Source: Niabella soli DSM 19437 (lineage in GTDB: Bacteria > Bacteroidota > Bacteroidia > Chitinophagales > Chitinophagaceae). Taken from it: DNA of 64,000 bases. The notes under the pieces are model-generated. The model worked only from the letters and a program-made list of their open reading frames with translations, did not search any database and was not told the origin of the DNA. The translations under genes and the position numbers were made by a program. Positions 8,571-17,798 of the stretch are shown one piece after another (position 1 is the first letter of the stretch; each line of letters starts with the position of its first letter). The stretch covers positions 2,728,001 to 2,792,000 of the forward strand of contig NZ_CP007035.1 of NCBI RefSeq assembly GCF_000243115.2, written 5' to 3'.

Positions 8571-9722
8571 ATGAATATTGGGTTTGATGCCAAAAGGGCC
8601 TACCATAATAATACCGGATTGGGCGTTTTCAGCCGGGTATTGATCAATCTGTTGGCGGAGCATTTTCCGCAAAACAACTATTACCTGTTCAATCCCAAAC
8701 CAGGAAAATCGTTCCACCCTGTTCAAAAAAATATGCACGAAGTATTGCCAACGGCGTCGCTGCATAAGCTCTTACGCTCCTTCTGGCGCAGCCGGTGGAT
8801 CACTAAAGACCTGGTGAAATACAAGCTGGATCTGTATCACGGCCTGAGCCATGAAATACCGGTAGGGATCGCAAAAACAGGCATTCCTTCTATTGTGACC
8901 ATCCATGATCTTTTCCCGGAACTCTACCCCCATCAATATAAACCCATCGATACAAAGATCTACCGGGCAAAGTCGCGGTACGCCTGCACCCATGCCACAA
9001 GGATCATGGCGATCAGCGAGGAGACCAAGAGCCATATCATCCGGATCTATGGCATCCCCGCTGAAAAGATCAGTGTTATTTATCAAAGTTGCCCGCCGGC
9101 ATTCGGCGTCCTCGAAACGGAAGAACGCAAAGCAGCGGTCCGGCAGCAATATAATTTGCCGGCGCAATTTTTTCTACATGTGGGCACCATCATTGAGCGC
9201 AAGAACCTGTTGAATATCTGCAAGGCCCTGCAGTTGATCCGAAGTGAAATTCCCGTTCCCTTGATAGTGGTGGGTAACGATGGGGGCTTTAAGGAAAAGG
9301 TAAAAGCTTATCTGAAAGAAGCGGACCTGGAAGACCGGGTCATTTTTTTATCGGAGCAATTAGCCCTTGCCGGCAAGAAGCCTTTTATAGCCGCGGAAGA
9401 CCTGCCGGCATTGTACCAATCAGCAACAGCGATGATCTACCCTTCGTATTTCGAGGGTTTTGGTATTCCAATTGTAGAAGCGATGTCGGGCGGCGTTCCC
9501 GTGATCACTTCGAACACGTCCTGTCTGCCGGAAATAGCCGGGAATGCGGGCTGGCTGGTAAACCCGGACGCGCCGGAAGAGATGGCCGCAGGATTCCGGA
9601 AAATTTATACGGATACCGCTTTTGCTGAAGGAATGCGACAAAAAGGATTTGAAAACGCAAAGCGTTTTTTACCGGAGGTATTCGTAAACGATGTAATGGA
9701 TCTGTATCTTTCAGTTTTGTAG
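8571..9722 (+). CDS. glycosyltransferase family 4 (GT-B fold)
   Basis: 383 residues with the two Rossmann halves of a retaining GT-B enzyme. The N-terminus MNIGFDAKRAYHNNTGLG and the acceptor-domain word LYHGLSHEIP precede the donor-domain signature EGFGIPIVEAMSGGVPVITS, with its E-x7-E pattern. The sugar and acceptor cannot be told. It stands between dapD (divergent) and a Sua5-type gene 95 bases downstream, with no other polysaccharide genes nearby. Confidence 0.92.
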   Translation: MNIGFDAKRAYHNNTGLGVFSRVLINLLAEHFPQNNYYLFNPKPGKSFHPVQKNMHEVLPTASLHKLLRSFWRSRWITKDLVKYKLDLYHGLSHEIPVGIAKTGIPSIVTIHDLFPELYPHQYKPIDTKIYRAKSRYACTHATRIMAISEETKSHIIRIYGIPAEKISVIYQSCPPAFGVLETEERKAAVRQQYNLPAQFFLHVGTIIERKNLLNICKALQLIRSEIPVPLIVVGNDGGFKEKVKAYLKEADLEDRVIFLSEQLALAGKKPFIAAEDLPALYQSATAMIYPSYFEGFGIPIVEAMSGGVPVITSNTSCLPEIAGNAGWLVNPDAPEEMAAGFRKIYTDTAFAEGMRQKGFENAKRFLPEVFVNDVMDLYLSVL

Positions 9723-9817
9723 TCATCGTCGGTGCTTCTATGCTCTTTGTTGTGTCACTCCCTTGTACTGCACAATACACTTCAACAGCTTTCATTCCAG
9801 TAAATAGTAATTCATCC

Positions 9818-10384
9818 ATGATCAATTTTGAACAAGACCTTAAAGATTCCGTTGAAACCTTACGAAAAGGCGGCATCATCCTTTACCCAACAGATACCGT
9901 ATGGGGCCTGGGTTGTGATGCTACCAATGCCGCAGCCGTGGCAAAAATTTATTCCATAAAAAAAAGAGACGATAGTAAGGCACTGATCGTGCTGGCGGCA
10001 ACCGAACGGGATATTATGCAGTACACCGCTGCAGTTGACCTCAGCCTTTTTGACTATCTGGAAACCACAGAACGTCCCACAACGGTGATCTATGAGCACG
10101 GCATCGGTTTTGCAGAAAACCTCACCGCCGAAGACGGCAGTATCGCCATACGGCTTTGTAAAGACGAATTTTGCCGGTCGCTGATCAAACGCTTTGGCAA
10201 GCCCATCGTTTCCACGTCTGCAAATATTTCCGGGGAACCCACCCCGGCTAGTTTTGATGCAATTTCAACGGATATTAAAAACCAGGTGGATTATATCGTA
10301 CAATACCGGCAGGACGATACTACACCGCAGCAGCCTTCTTCGATCATTCGCTGGAAAGATGGGAAAGTGGAAATAATCCGATAA
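9818..10384 (+). CDS. L-threonylcarbamoyladenylate synthase (Sua5/YciO/YrdC family)
   Basis: 188 residues of a single YrdC domain, which makes threonylcarbamoyl-AMP for t6A37 on tRNA. KGGIILYPTDTVWGLGCDAT and SIKKRDDSKALIVL hold the KxR and SxN-type substrate-binding regions; PIVSTSANISG is also typical. The frame opens at 9740, but the ATG at 9818 puts the domain at its normal distance from the N-terminus. The extra Sua5 domain is absent, so it is YrdC- or YciO-like. Confidence 0.92.
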   Translation: MINFEQDLKDSVETLRKGGIILYPTDTVWGLGCDATNAAAVAKIYSIKKRDDSKALIVLAATERDIMQYTAAVDLSLFDYLETTERPTTVIYEHGIGFAENLTAEDGSIAIRLCKDEFCRSLIKRFGKPIVSTSANISGEPTPASFDAISTDIKNQVDYIVQYRQDDTTPQQPSSIIRWKDGKVEIIR

Positions 10385-10492
10385 AAATGAAGAATGTAAA
10401 ATATTGAATAAGGAATTTAAAACTGCACTATCAAAAAACGTTTTTGGTAAATTGTAACATCAAACAATAAACCACAAACAAAAAACGAGCGT

Positions 10493-10500
10493 TATCTTTG
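10493..10500 (+). promoter_or_regulatory. -7 promoter box of cca
   Basis: TATCTTTG, matching TAnnTTTG, 8 bases upstream of the ATG at 10509. No TTG at the standard spacing; the nearest is at 10452. Confidence 0.5.
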
Positions 10501-10508
10501 CCCGCTAC

Positions 10509-11945
10509 ATGGATATTCAATTAGACGATACCGAACGCACTATTATAAATAAAGTAGCAGCAGCAGCGCAGCAACTCAACCAGGAAAGCTACCTCGTGGG
10601 CGGTTTTGTGCGGGATAAGTTATTAGGCCGTGCTACCAAAGACGCGGATATTGTCACCATTGGAGATGGTATTGAACTGGCCCATGCAGTAGCAGCATTA
10701 TTTCAGCCCAGGCCGGAAGTGAACTATTTCAAAAATTTTGGTACGGCACATATAAGGGTTGCGGCACCCTCACCGGAAAAAAAAGACAACTTCTTTGATA
10801 TCGAATTTGTAGGCGCCCGCAAAGAAAGTTACCGGCATAACAGCCGCAAACCGGAAGTGAGCCCCGGCACCCTGGAAGACGACCAGAACCGCAGAGATTT
10901 TACCATCAACGCGATGGCCATCAGTCTGAATAAACATGATTTTGGCAAATTGGTGGATCCCTTTTACGGGCAGCAACACCTGGAAGAAAAAAAGATCATT
11001 ACTCCATTGGAGCCCGATCAGACCTTCAGCGACGACCCCCTGCGCATGATGCGGGCGATTCGTTTTGCTTCTCAGCTAAATTTTGTGATTGAGGAAAACA
11101 CCTTGGCTTCCATCGCCAAAAACAAAGACCGCATCCGGATCATTTCGCAGGAACGCATCACCGATGAACTGAACAAAATTATTTTATCGGACAAGCCCTC
11201 TATTGGATTTGACCTGCTTTATAAAACCGGTTTGCTGAAAATTATTTTCCCGAAAATGACGGACCTATCCGGCGCCGAATTCAAAGAAGGCATCGGGCAT
11301 AAAGATAATTTTTATCACACCTTACAGGTTCTGGATAATGTGGCCAGCACCAGCAACGACCTGTGGTTGCGCTGGGCGGCTATTTTGCATGATATTGCCA
11401 AGCCGGCTACCAAACGATTTGAAGAAGGCGCGGGGTGGACCTTTCACGGGCACGAAGTAGTGGGCGGCCGTATGGTTCCCAAAATTTTTGCACAGATGAA
11501 ACTGCCGCAAAATGAAAAAATGCGTTTTGTAAAAAAACTGGTGGAACTGCATTTACGCCCGATCTGCCTGTCAAAGGAAGACATCACGGATTCTGCTATC
11601 CGTCGCCTGCTGTTTGATGCCGGCGAAGATTTTGATGCGCTGATGCTGCTCTGCGAAGCGGACATCACCAGTAAGAATAAAAAGAAGGTGCAACGTTTCC
11701 TGGAGAACTTTAAACTGGTACGGGAACGAAGCAAAGAGGTGGAAGAAAAAGATCATATCCGCAACTGGCAGCCTCCCGTTGACGGGCTGGAGATCATGCG
11801 GCTATTCAACCTGCAACCTTCAAAGCCGGTAGGCATTTTAAAAGATTCTTTAAAAGATGCCATCCTGGATGGAGCCATTCTGAATACGAGAGAAGCTGCG
11901 CTGGAGTTTTTGACGGTTAAAGCAAAGGAAATAGGGATCGGTTAG
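10509..11945 (+). CDS. cca: CCA tRNA nucleotidyltransferase with HD domain
   Basis: Class II nucleotidyltransferase that builds or repairs the 3' CCA end of tRNAs. The N-terminus has GGFVRDKLLGRATKDADIV, the G-G and D-x-D catalytic motif. RRDFTINAMA and DDPLRMMRAIRFA are the neck motifs, and an HD domain with LHDIAKP lies near residue 295. 478 residues is typical for Bacteroidota. The tRNA in this window does not encode CCA, so such an enzyme is needed. Confidence 0.94.
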   Translation: MDIQLDDTERTIINKVAAAAQQLNQESYLVGGFVRDKLLGRATKDADIVTIGDGIELAHAVAALFQPRPEVNYFKNFGTAHIRVAAPSPEKKDNFFDIEFVGARKESYRHNSRKPEVSPGTLEDDQNRRDFTINAMAISLNKHDFGKLVDPFYGQQHLEEKKIITPLEPDQTFSDDPLRMMRAIRFASQLNFVIEENTLASIAKNKDRIRIISQERITDELNKIILSDKPSIGFDLLYKTGLLKIIFPKMTDLSGAEFKEGIGHKDNFYHTLQVLDNVASTSNDLWLRWAAILHDIAKPATKRFEEGAGWTFHGHEVVGGRMVPKIFAQMKLPQNEKMRFVKKLVELHLRPICLSKEDITDSAIRRLLFDAGEDFDALMLLCEADITSKNKKKVQRFLENFKLVRERSKEVEEKDHIRNWQPPVDGLEIMRLFNLQPSKPVGILKDSLKDAILDGAILNTREAALEFLTVKAKEIGIG

Positions 11946-11960
11946 CGTCAATAAAAAATG

Positions 11961-12047
11961 CTCCCGCAGATTTGCGCTGATTATTTTCGCTGACGGGCGC
12001 TGATTCGTTTTATTCTGCGTAAGATCTGCGCTATTTGCGGGCAAATC
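11961..12047. repeat. CGCAGATTTGCGCTGA intergenic repeat
   Basis: Words such as CGCAGATTTGCGCTGATT, CGCTGACGGGCGCTGATT and GATCTGCGCTATTTGCGGGC are repeated and partly inverted here. Related to the tract at 4406-4446. Lies between convergent cca and a small gene. Confidence 0.5.
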
Positions 12048-12067
12048 TTAAATGAAGTCAGGACGGA

Positions 12068-12355
12068 TTAACTCCATTGTTGTATCAGCATCTTCAGCTC
12101 CTCTTCAATAGTTCCCGATGGCATCGATGTACCTGCCCGCCGGTACCAATAGTTTGCATTCCATTCATCGCCTTCCACCCGATGCAGGTAGGCGTGCAAC
12201 CGATCAAAATCTTTTGTTCCTTCATGATCCTGCGCAATATTGTGCGCCGCCTCCCAATCGCCTTTGGCGGCATACCACAGGCCGCATTGCAGTTCACTAA
12301 ATGTTGCCGGGGGCACCTTCAATTGGAGTGATCGTTTAAATTCGATATCTGTCAT
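12068..12355 (-). CDS. conserved hypothetical protein, 95 residues
   Basis: A compact soluble protein without signal or membrane segments. The C-terminal half reads HAYLHRVEGDEWNANYWYRRAG; the rich pattern of Trp, Tyr, His and Arg suggests a conserved family rather than a chance frame. I do not know its function. Convergent with cca. Confidence 0.72.
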   Translation of the reverse strand: MTDIEFKRSLQLKVPPATFSELQCGLWYAAKGDWEAAHNIAQDHEGTKDFDRLHAYLHRVEGDEWNANYWYRRAGTSMPSGTIEEELKMLIQQWS

Positions 12356-12492
12356 AATAAGTATTAAAATAGGTGCAACAAAAATAAGACGCTGCTAGGA
12401 AATGATTCGCCGGGAAGGCGTAGAGACGGGAAGGACTTGTTTTCAATCGTTTCGGGTCAGATAATAAACGAGCATTAAAATTGATTTTAAGG

Positions 12493-12575
12493 GGTGTACC
12501 TACGGCACACCAAATGATACGCGGTCGTCACCCAGCTACCAATCGGTTGTTCCTATGGAACAAAACACGGAAGCC
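12493..12575. repeat. intergenic repeat with two hairpins
   Basis: GGTGTACC-TAC-GGCACACC (12493-12511, one mismatch) and TTGTTCC-TAT-GGAACAA (12547-12563, perfect) lie 35 bases apart downstream of nagB. Paired hairpins of this kind are common between genes in Bacteroidota; the element may also end nagB transcription. Confidence 0.6.
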
Positions 12576-12606
12576 CGTACCCATTATATTCAAACTTTGT
12601 TTATGA

Positions 12607-13365
12607 TTAACTATCTAGCAACGCACTGCTCTCTTCATCCAAAAACAGAACGACATTAGCGTGGCTTCTCAGAATAGTTGAAGGATAAAGCGGATCGATT
12701 GCTGCATGAAGTGTATTATAAACGGCACGGGCTTTTGAGGCCGCCGGCACCATACAATACAGGTATTTCCCCCTCATTAATGCGGGAATGGTAAGGGTTA
12801 AGGCCCGTCGCGGAACTGCTTCCAAAACCGCAAAGCATCCGTCGTTCACCTGCTGCTGCAAACAGGCAGCATCCAGGTCCACCACTTTTACCAGCCGGGG
12901 ATCATTAAAATCCGCTACAGGCGGGTCATTAAAAGCGATATGTCCATTTTCTCCAATTCCCAGGCATACAATATCCGGCGGGTGTGCTGTCAGTAACTGT
13001 GCATATCGATCGCATTCTATAATCAGATCAGCCGCATTCCCATTTAAATAATGAACCGACTGGAACGGTGCCTTATCAAACAGCCGCTCCTTTAAAAAAT
13101 TCCCAAACCCCTGCGGCGCGTCAGCCGGCAGGTCTACATATTCATCCATGTGCAAAGCCACAATACGCTCCCAGGGGATAGGCTGCCCAAGCAGGTGCGC
13201 CAGGAATTCATTCTGCGAAGGGGCGGCCGCAAAAATCATATTTACCGTATCTTTTTCGGAAAGAAGCTCATGTATTCTATCCGCCACCGCACCAGCCGCC
13301 GCCGCACCCATTGCATCCCTTGTTATATACCTTTTAATGATCAATGCATTGTTCTCTACGCTCAT
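12607..13365 (-). CDS. nagB: glucosamine-6-phosphate deaminase
   Basis: Converts GlcN6P to fructose-6-P and ammonia. The central motif GIGENGHIAFNDP is the NagB active-site loop, and the N-terminal MIFAAAPSQNEFL corresponds to the phosphate-binding region. 252 residues from the ATG at 13365; a GTG at 13386 gives 7 more. The C-terminal half is family-like (LTLTIPALMRG). Lies 48 bases after nagA and shares its operon. Confidence 0.92.
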   Translation of the reverse strand: MSVENNALIIKRYITRDAMGAAAAGAVADRIHELLSEKDTVNMIFAAAPSQNEFLAHLLGQPIPWERIVALHMDEYVDLPADAPQGFGNFLKERLFDKAPFQSVHYLNGNAADLIIECDRYAQLLTAHPPDIVCLGIGENGHIAFNDPPVADFNDPRLVKVVDLDAACLQQQVNDGCFAVLEAVPRRALTLTIPALMRGKYLYCMVPAASKARAVYNTLHAAIDPLYPSTILRSHANVVLFLDEESSALLDS

Positions 13366-13433
13366 TATTCTCTTTTTGTTAGCCACTCAATTATATTGGA
13401 ATAATTTGGACTAAATAATTATTCCTTTGTCGA

Positions 13434-14642
13434 TTAGTCTGCTTCAGGCAATTCCAGCTTCCCTGCATCGTGCACCAGCCGCCCTCCTATAATCGTTTTA
13501 AGTATTGCAACAGACGGATCAAAGACAACAATGTCTGCCTGCTTTCCTTCTTCCAGACTGCCGGTCCATTCATGAACACCCATTAATTTGGCCGGAGTAG
13601 CAGTAGCCATTTTTACTGCATCCATGAGGGATACCCCCGCCAATGTGATCATATTCCGCACCAACCGGTCCATCGTAGCGATACTGCCTGCAAATGCAGA
13701 CCGGTCGGGCAATTTGGCCACGCCATCTTCCAATAAAACAGGCAAACCATTTTTGCGGCTGCCCAAAATACTCCCGCTGCCCTGTGTACCTGCGCCGCGC
13801 ATGGCGTCCGTGATCAATGCAATTTTATCAGCACCTTTTAGTTTATACACGAGTTGCAACAGCGGTGGCGGCAGGTGCACGCCGTCGGCGATTATTTCCA
13901 CCGTCATTTCATCAATCAAATAAGCGCTTTCCACCACTCCGGCATAACGAAAAGCGTTCCTGCGGAAGACGCCAGACATCGCAGAATAGAAATGGGTAAC
14001 ATGCGTATAGCCGGCATCAAATGCTTGCACCACATCTTCATAACTGGCATTGGTATGTGCAATGGCCGGCATCACTTTGTGTTGCACCATATACTTCCCA
14101 AATTCAAGAGCCCCCGGTAACTCGGGCGCTGCACTCCACCGCGCTATGTGTTTTGCAGCAGCAAGCACTTCCCCGTATTCTTCGGGATCCGGATCCCTTA
14201 TAAAACGAGGGTCTTGTGCACCCCTCTGTTCCATGGCAAAATAAGGGCCTTCTATGTGCAGGCCGATGAACTGTGCGCCATCATATCTCACAGGCTCTGC
14301 AGCATCATATAATCTTATTGTTTCCAGCAAATCTTCTTTACCGCAACTCAATGTCGTCGGGTTCATAGAAGTAGTACCATGTTGTGCATGCATTTGGGCA
14401 ATGGCAACAAATCCCAGAGGATCGTTATCCATAAAATCATGATCGGCTCCGCCATGAACATGCATGTCGATAAACCCCGGTGCCACATAGTTTCCATGAA
14501 CATCCATCTCCTGCAGATCAGGAAAATCAAGCATTTCGCCGGTAATGGCCTGTATCTTCCCATCAAGGACATACAAAGACTTCCCTTCCACAACCCCATC
14601 GGGTAATACCAGCTTGCCGTTTATGATCTTAAGCGCATTCAA
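13434..14642 (-). CDS. nagA: N-acetylglucosamine-6-phosphate deacetylase
   Basis: Amidohydrolase that removes acetate from GlcNAc6P. Shows GFIDMHVHGG (metal-binding H-x-H), HIEGPY, HTNASY, VTHFYSAMSG and LITDAMRGAG in order, with about 400 residues. The start is a TTG at 14642 overlapping the TGA stop of the transporter gene (TTGA), so translation is probably coupled. Followed by nagB. Confidence 0.95.
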   Translation of the reverse strand: MNALKIINGKLVLPDGVVEGKSLYVLDGKIQAITGEMLDFPDLQEMDVHGNYVAPGFIDMHVHGGADHDFMDNDPLGFVAIAQMHAQHGTTSMNPTTLSCGKEDLLETIRLYDAAEPVRYDGAQFIGLHIEGPYFAMEQRGAQDPRFIRDPDPEEYGEVLAAAKHIARWSAAPELPGALEFGKYMVQHKVMPAIAHTNASYEDVVQAFDAGYTHVTHFYSAMSGVFRRNAFRYAGVVESAYLIDEMTVEIIADGVHLPPPLLQLVYKLKGADKIALITDAMRGAGTQGSGSILGSRKNGLPVLLEDGVAKLPDRSAFAGSIATMDRLVRNMITLAGVSLMDAVKMATATPAKLMGVHEWTGSLEEGKQADIVVFDPSVAILKTIIGGRLVHDAGKLELPEAD

Positions 14643-15976
14643 TTATTTTTCTTTTTATTAGATTTCCAGTTCCGGATCTTATGCCCGTACACTGCATAAA
14701 TAATCAGGTATCCATAACAGGGAAGGAGCACCACATATGCCGCCCGCGGATTCCACACATCTGCAAGCCACCCATAAAGTAACGGCATAATAGCATTGCC
14801 ACAAAGCCCCATGATCATGATAGATGCGCCCAGTTTGGTAAAACGGCCTAACCCGTCCAGTGCCAGTGGCCAGATGCCCGCCCATACCAATGAATTGGCT
14901 AATCCCAGCAAAACGAGGAACCAGATCGACAGGTCTGCCTGATGCCCGAACAGGGATACATTGCCTTTTGCCAAAAGGATCACTATTGAAAAAAGCAACC
15001 CCAGAAGGGTGCATACTTTTAACGCCGTAACCTGACTAAAAAATTTTGGTATACAAATAATCCCTGTTATATACCCGATAATAGTAGCCGTTAACGTATA
15101 AGAAGGAAAAGCTTTTGCTTCCAGCAAATTCATACCCATACTTCCGGCGTAATTGATAATGGTATCAATAGCCACAATCTGGGTGCCTACATGTATGAAA
15201 ATAGCCAGGGCGCCCAATACCAGGTGGGGAAACTGGAAAATGGTATGCTTGCCCGAATTAGCCGTGGCAACTGCAGGAGGCTCATGCTCAGTGTCTATTT
15301 CAGGTAACGAAGAATAACGTACAAAAACGCCAAATACAAACAGTCCCAGTCCCACGACACTATAAGGCACTATTACACGCCGGATCAGCTCATCCAATGC
15401 GGTTGCTTTTTGTAAAGGATTCATAAGCGGGATCTGCCGGAATAGTTCCGCATCCGTAGTGCGCAGGATTACTGCCGCAAATATCAGCGGCGCCAGGATA
15501 CCGGCGCCTTTGTTGCAAATACCCATGATGCTGATCCGCTGGGCAGCCTGCTCTTTCGGACCTAATATTGTTATATAAGGGTTGACTGCCGTCTGCATGA
15601 TCGCCAGGCCGGTACCTAATAAAAATAGCCCGGTTAAAAATAACGCGTACGTACGCGCAAGCGCTGCCGGTATAAACATAAAAGCGCCGGCAGCCATGAT
15701 CCATAGCCCCAACATCATCCCTTTTTTGAACCCGGTACGTTTTAAAAGAAAAGACGCCGGCACAGCAATAAGCAAATAAGAAATATAAAATGCCAGCGTC
15801 ACAAAGTACGATTGGAAATGGGTCAATTCGCAGGCGATCTTGAAATAAGGTATCAGAATAGCATTTACCCAGGACACAAACCCGAAAATAAAAAACAGGA
15901 GGCCGATAATTATCAGCGACACCATCGTTTCCCGTCTACTTAAACCACCCGGTGCTATTATTTGCGTATCCGTCAT
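14639..15976 (-). CDS. sugar:proton symporter, FHS/FucP-NagP type (MFS)
   Basis: 445 residues with 12 hydrophobic segments. LFFIFGFVSWVNAILIPYFK is the first helix typical of the FucP/GluP/NagP group, and GTGLAIMQTAVNPYITILGP is the strongly conserved helix 4-5 region. Being coupled to nagA and nagB, it most likely imports GlcNAc (NagP-like), though the nearby fucosidases make L-fucose a second candidate. Inner-membrane protein. Confidence 0.9.
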   Translation of the reverse strand: MTDTQIIAPGGLSRRETMVSLIIIGLLFFIFGFVSWVNAILIPYFKIACELTHFQSYFVTLAFYISYLLIAVPASFLLKRTGFKKGMMLGLWIMAAGAFMFIPAALARTYALFLTGLFLLGTGLAIMQTAVNPYITILGPKEQAAQRISIMGICNKGAGILAPLIFAAVILRTTDAELFRQIPLMNPLQKATALDELIRRVIVPYSVVGLGLFVFGVFVRYSSLPEIDTEHEPPAVATANSGKHTIFQFPHLVLGALAIFIHVGTQIVAIDTIINYAGSMGMNLLEAKAFPSYTLTATIIGYITGIICIPKFFSQVTALKVCTLLGLLFSIVILLAKGNVSLFGHQADLSIWFLVLLGLANSLVWAGIWPLALDGLGRFTKLGASIMIMGLCGNAIMPLLYGWLADVWNPRAAYVVLLPCYGYLIIYAVYGHKIRNWKSNKKKNN

Positions 15977-16195
15977 TTTTCAGCTAATTTTTACATTATC
16001 GTTTACCTCATGGCTTATAAAACAGCCGTGTCCATCATCTATAAAAAGTTGAATGAGAACTCCCACAGGCTACGCAGATCGGTCCCCGGTGGCGAACCCA
16101 CGCAGAGAAAAGACTTTAAGCCGGTGCTATTCTTCGTATTCAACGGGAGACAATCAAAAGGTATGTCAGGCATGATACAGCACTGATTATTATTA

Positions 16196-17551
16196 TTATA
16201 CTTTCGGTTCCCATCCCTTTTCATACGTACGGCTCCAAAGTTTCATCGCCCCGGGATCAGATAGGATATGGCCATTCTTCGAATCAGTGTGTAACAACCC
16301 TGTGGTGCGTTGCGCAATATTACCCAATTGCACCAACAACGTACTTTTAAACCCTCCCTCGATATCGGAATGCAGTGCCGCGCCTCCTTTTATGGCATCA
16401 AACATATTTTGAAAATGGAAGGCATCCAGCGTTTCCGCGGGATTGGAAAGATCAGTTGCTTTTACAGTTGCATCGCCTTTTACTTCTTTAATTAATTTGT
16501 TATCCAATCCATAAACATGATAGCTGTTCCCTGCATCTATTTGCAAAGAGCCTTTTTCTCCGTAAAACACGACTCCCACCGAACTGCCTTCGCTTTCTCT
16601 GCCGTTGGCGCTGCGGCCTTCCCATGTGATCATCGTTTTATTAGCAAATTCCAGGGTGATCATTTGTGTATCGGGGGTCTGCCAATCATCGGTAAATACC
16701 AGCCGTCCACCTGAGGACTGCACTTTAACAGGGTAATCCACCTGCAATCCCCAGCGGGCAAGGTCTACCATGTGGGTACCATTATTCAGCGCTTCACCGG
16801 TACCCCAATGCCAGAACCAATGCCAGTTGTAATGAAGCAAATTGTCCTTATAAGGCATCCTCGGAGCCGGCCCCTGCCACAGATCATAGTTCAGCCAGTT
16901 AGGCACCGCAACCACTTTCCCCGTGCCAATAGGCTTACGGCTATTCGCATACCATGTTTTTGCATAATAGGGCCGCCCGATAATACCGTCATGAATTTCT
17001 TTAATGGCCTGCGCAACATTGGGCCAGGACCGGCGCTGGTTGCCCATTTGAAGTACCTTTTTGTATTTTTTTTGAGCGGCAACCAACAGTTCTCCTTCAT
17101 GGGGGTTATGACTGCAGGGTTTTTCCAGGTATACATGCTTCCCCGCCTGCATCGCCAGCAGGGCGGCCGGCGCATGCCAATGATCCGGCGTAGCCACTAC
17201 CATTATATCCAGATCCCTGGCTTCCAAAGCCCTTCTGAAATCGGGTTTCGCGACAGGCTTCAACTGCTGAATGGCTTCCACGCGGCTGATACATTTATCC
17301 GCGGCACGCGTATCCACGTCTGAAATATAGCGCACCGCTGCATTAGGTTGTTTGGCAAAGTTGCTTGCCAGTGCAAGACCCCGGCTGTTTACCCCCATTA
17401 CCCCAATCGCAAATCGTTCATTAGCCCCCCAAATGCTTTTATAACTCCGGGCACTAAAGCCGGGAAGTACGCCGCCCATGCTTACGGCTGCGGAACTTAA
17501 AACAGCCTTCTTTATAAAGTCCCGTCTCGATTGATTTTTTTGCTGATCCAT
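16196..17551 (-). CDS. secreted Gfo/Idh/MocA family oxidoreductase (Tat signal)
   Basis: The N-terminus carries a twin-arginine signal (QSRRDFIKKAVLSSAAVS), so it is exported folded. A Rossmann fold follows (FAIGVMGVNSRGLALASNFA), then VVATPDHWHAPAALLAM and GKHVYLEKPCSHN, the EKP motif of NAD(P)-dependent sugar oxidoreductases. The middle words YDLWQGPAPR, HYNWHWFWHWGTGE and NNGTHMVDLARW mark a large subgroup of Bacteroidota and Planctomycetes with mostly unknown substrates. It lacks the landmarks I associate with GH109. The ATG at 17551 puts the signal at the N-terminus; the open frame upstream is not used. It may oxidise a sugar in the periplasm as part of this catabolic block. Confidence 0.9.
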   Translation of the reverse strand: MDQQKNQSRRDFIKKAVLSSAAVSMGGVLPGFSARSYKSIWGANERFAIGVMGVNSRGLALASNFAKQPNAAVRYISDVDTRAADKCISRVEAIQQLKPVAKPDFRRALEARDLDIMVVATPDHWHAPAALLAMQAGKHVYLEKPCSHNPHEGELLVAAQKKYKKVLQMGNQRRSWPNVAQAIKEIHDGIIGRPYYAKTWYANSRKPIGTGKVVAVPNWLNYDLWQGPAPRMPYKDNLLHYNWHWFWHWGTGEALNNGTHMVDLARWGLQVDYPVKVQSSGGRLVFTDDWQTPDTQMITLEFANKTMITWEGRSANGRESEGSSVGVVFYGEKGSLQIDAGNSYHVYGLDNKLIKEVKGDATVKATDLSNPAETLDAFHFQNMFDAIKGGAALHSDIEGGFKSTLLVQLGNIAQRTTGLLHTDSKNGHILSDPGAMKLWSRTYEKGWEPKV

Positions 17552-17798
17552 AAATATTTTTTTTATATCGTTTGCTTCAGGAACCGTTCTTCTTTGATTA
17601 ACTATTTTAATAGCCTTGTGGAATACCGGTTTCGAAAAAATGAATGAGCCGCGGCAGCAAGGGATCATAGCCGGCAAAAAGGCCTGATGGCAACAGCAAT
17701 CGTTGTATCACCGGATCAATCCCGGTTAAAATTAGATATGATCTTTCCAATATCGCAAACGAATCGCGCAATCTTTGTTTCAAAAAACGCAGGATTCA

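Noticed and set aside
16196-17551. GH109 glycosidase
   Set aside because: Same fold and Tat signal, but the central motifs fit the general Tat Gfo/Idh/MocA oxidoreductase group and not GH109.
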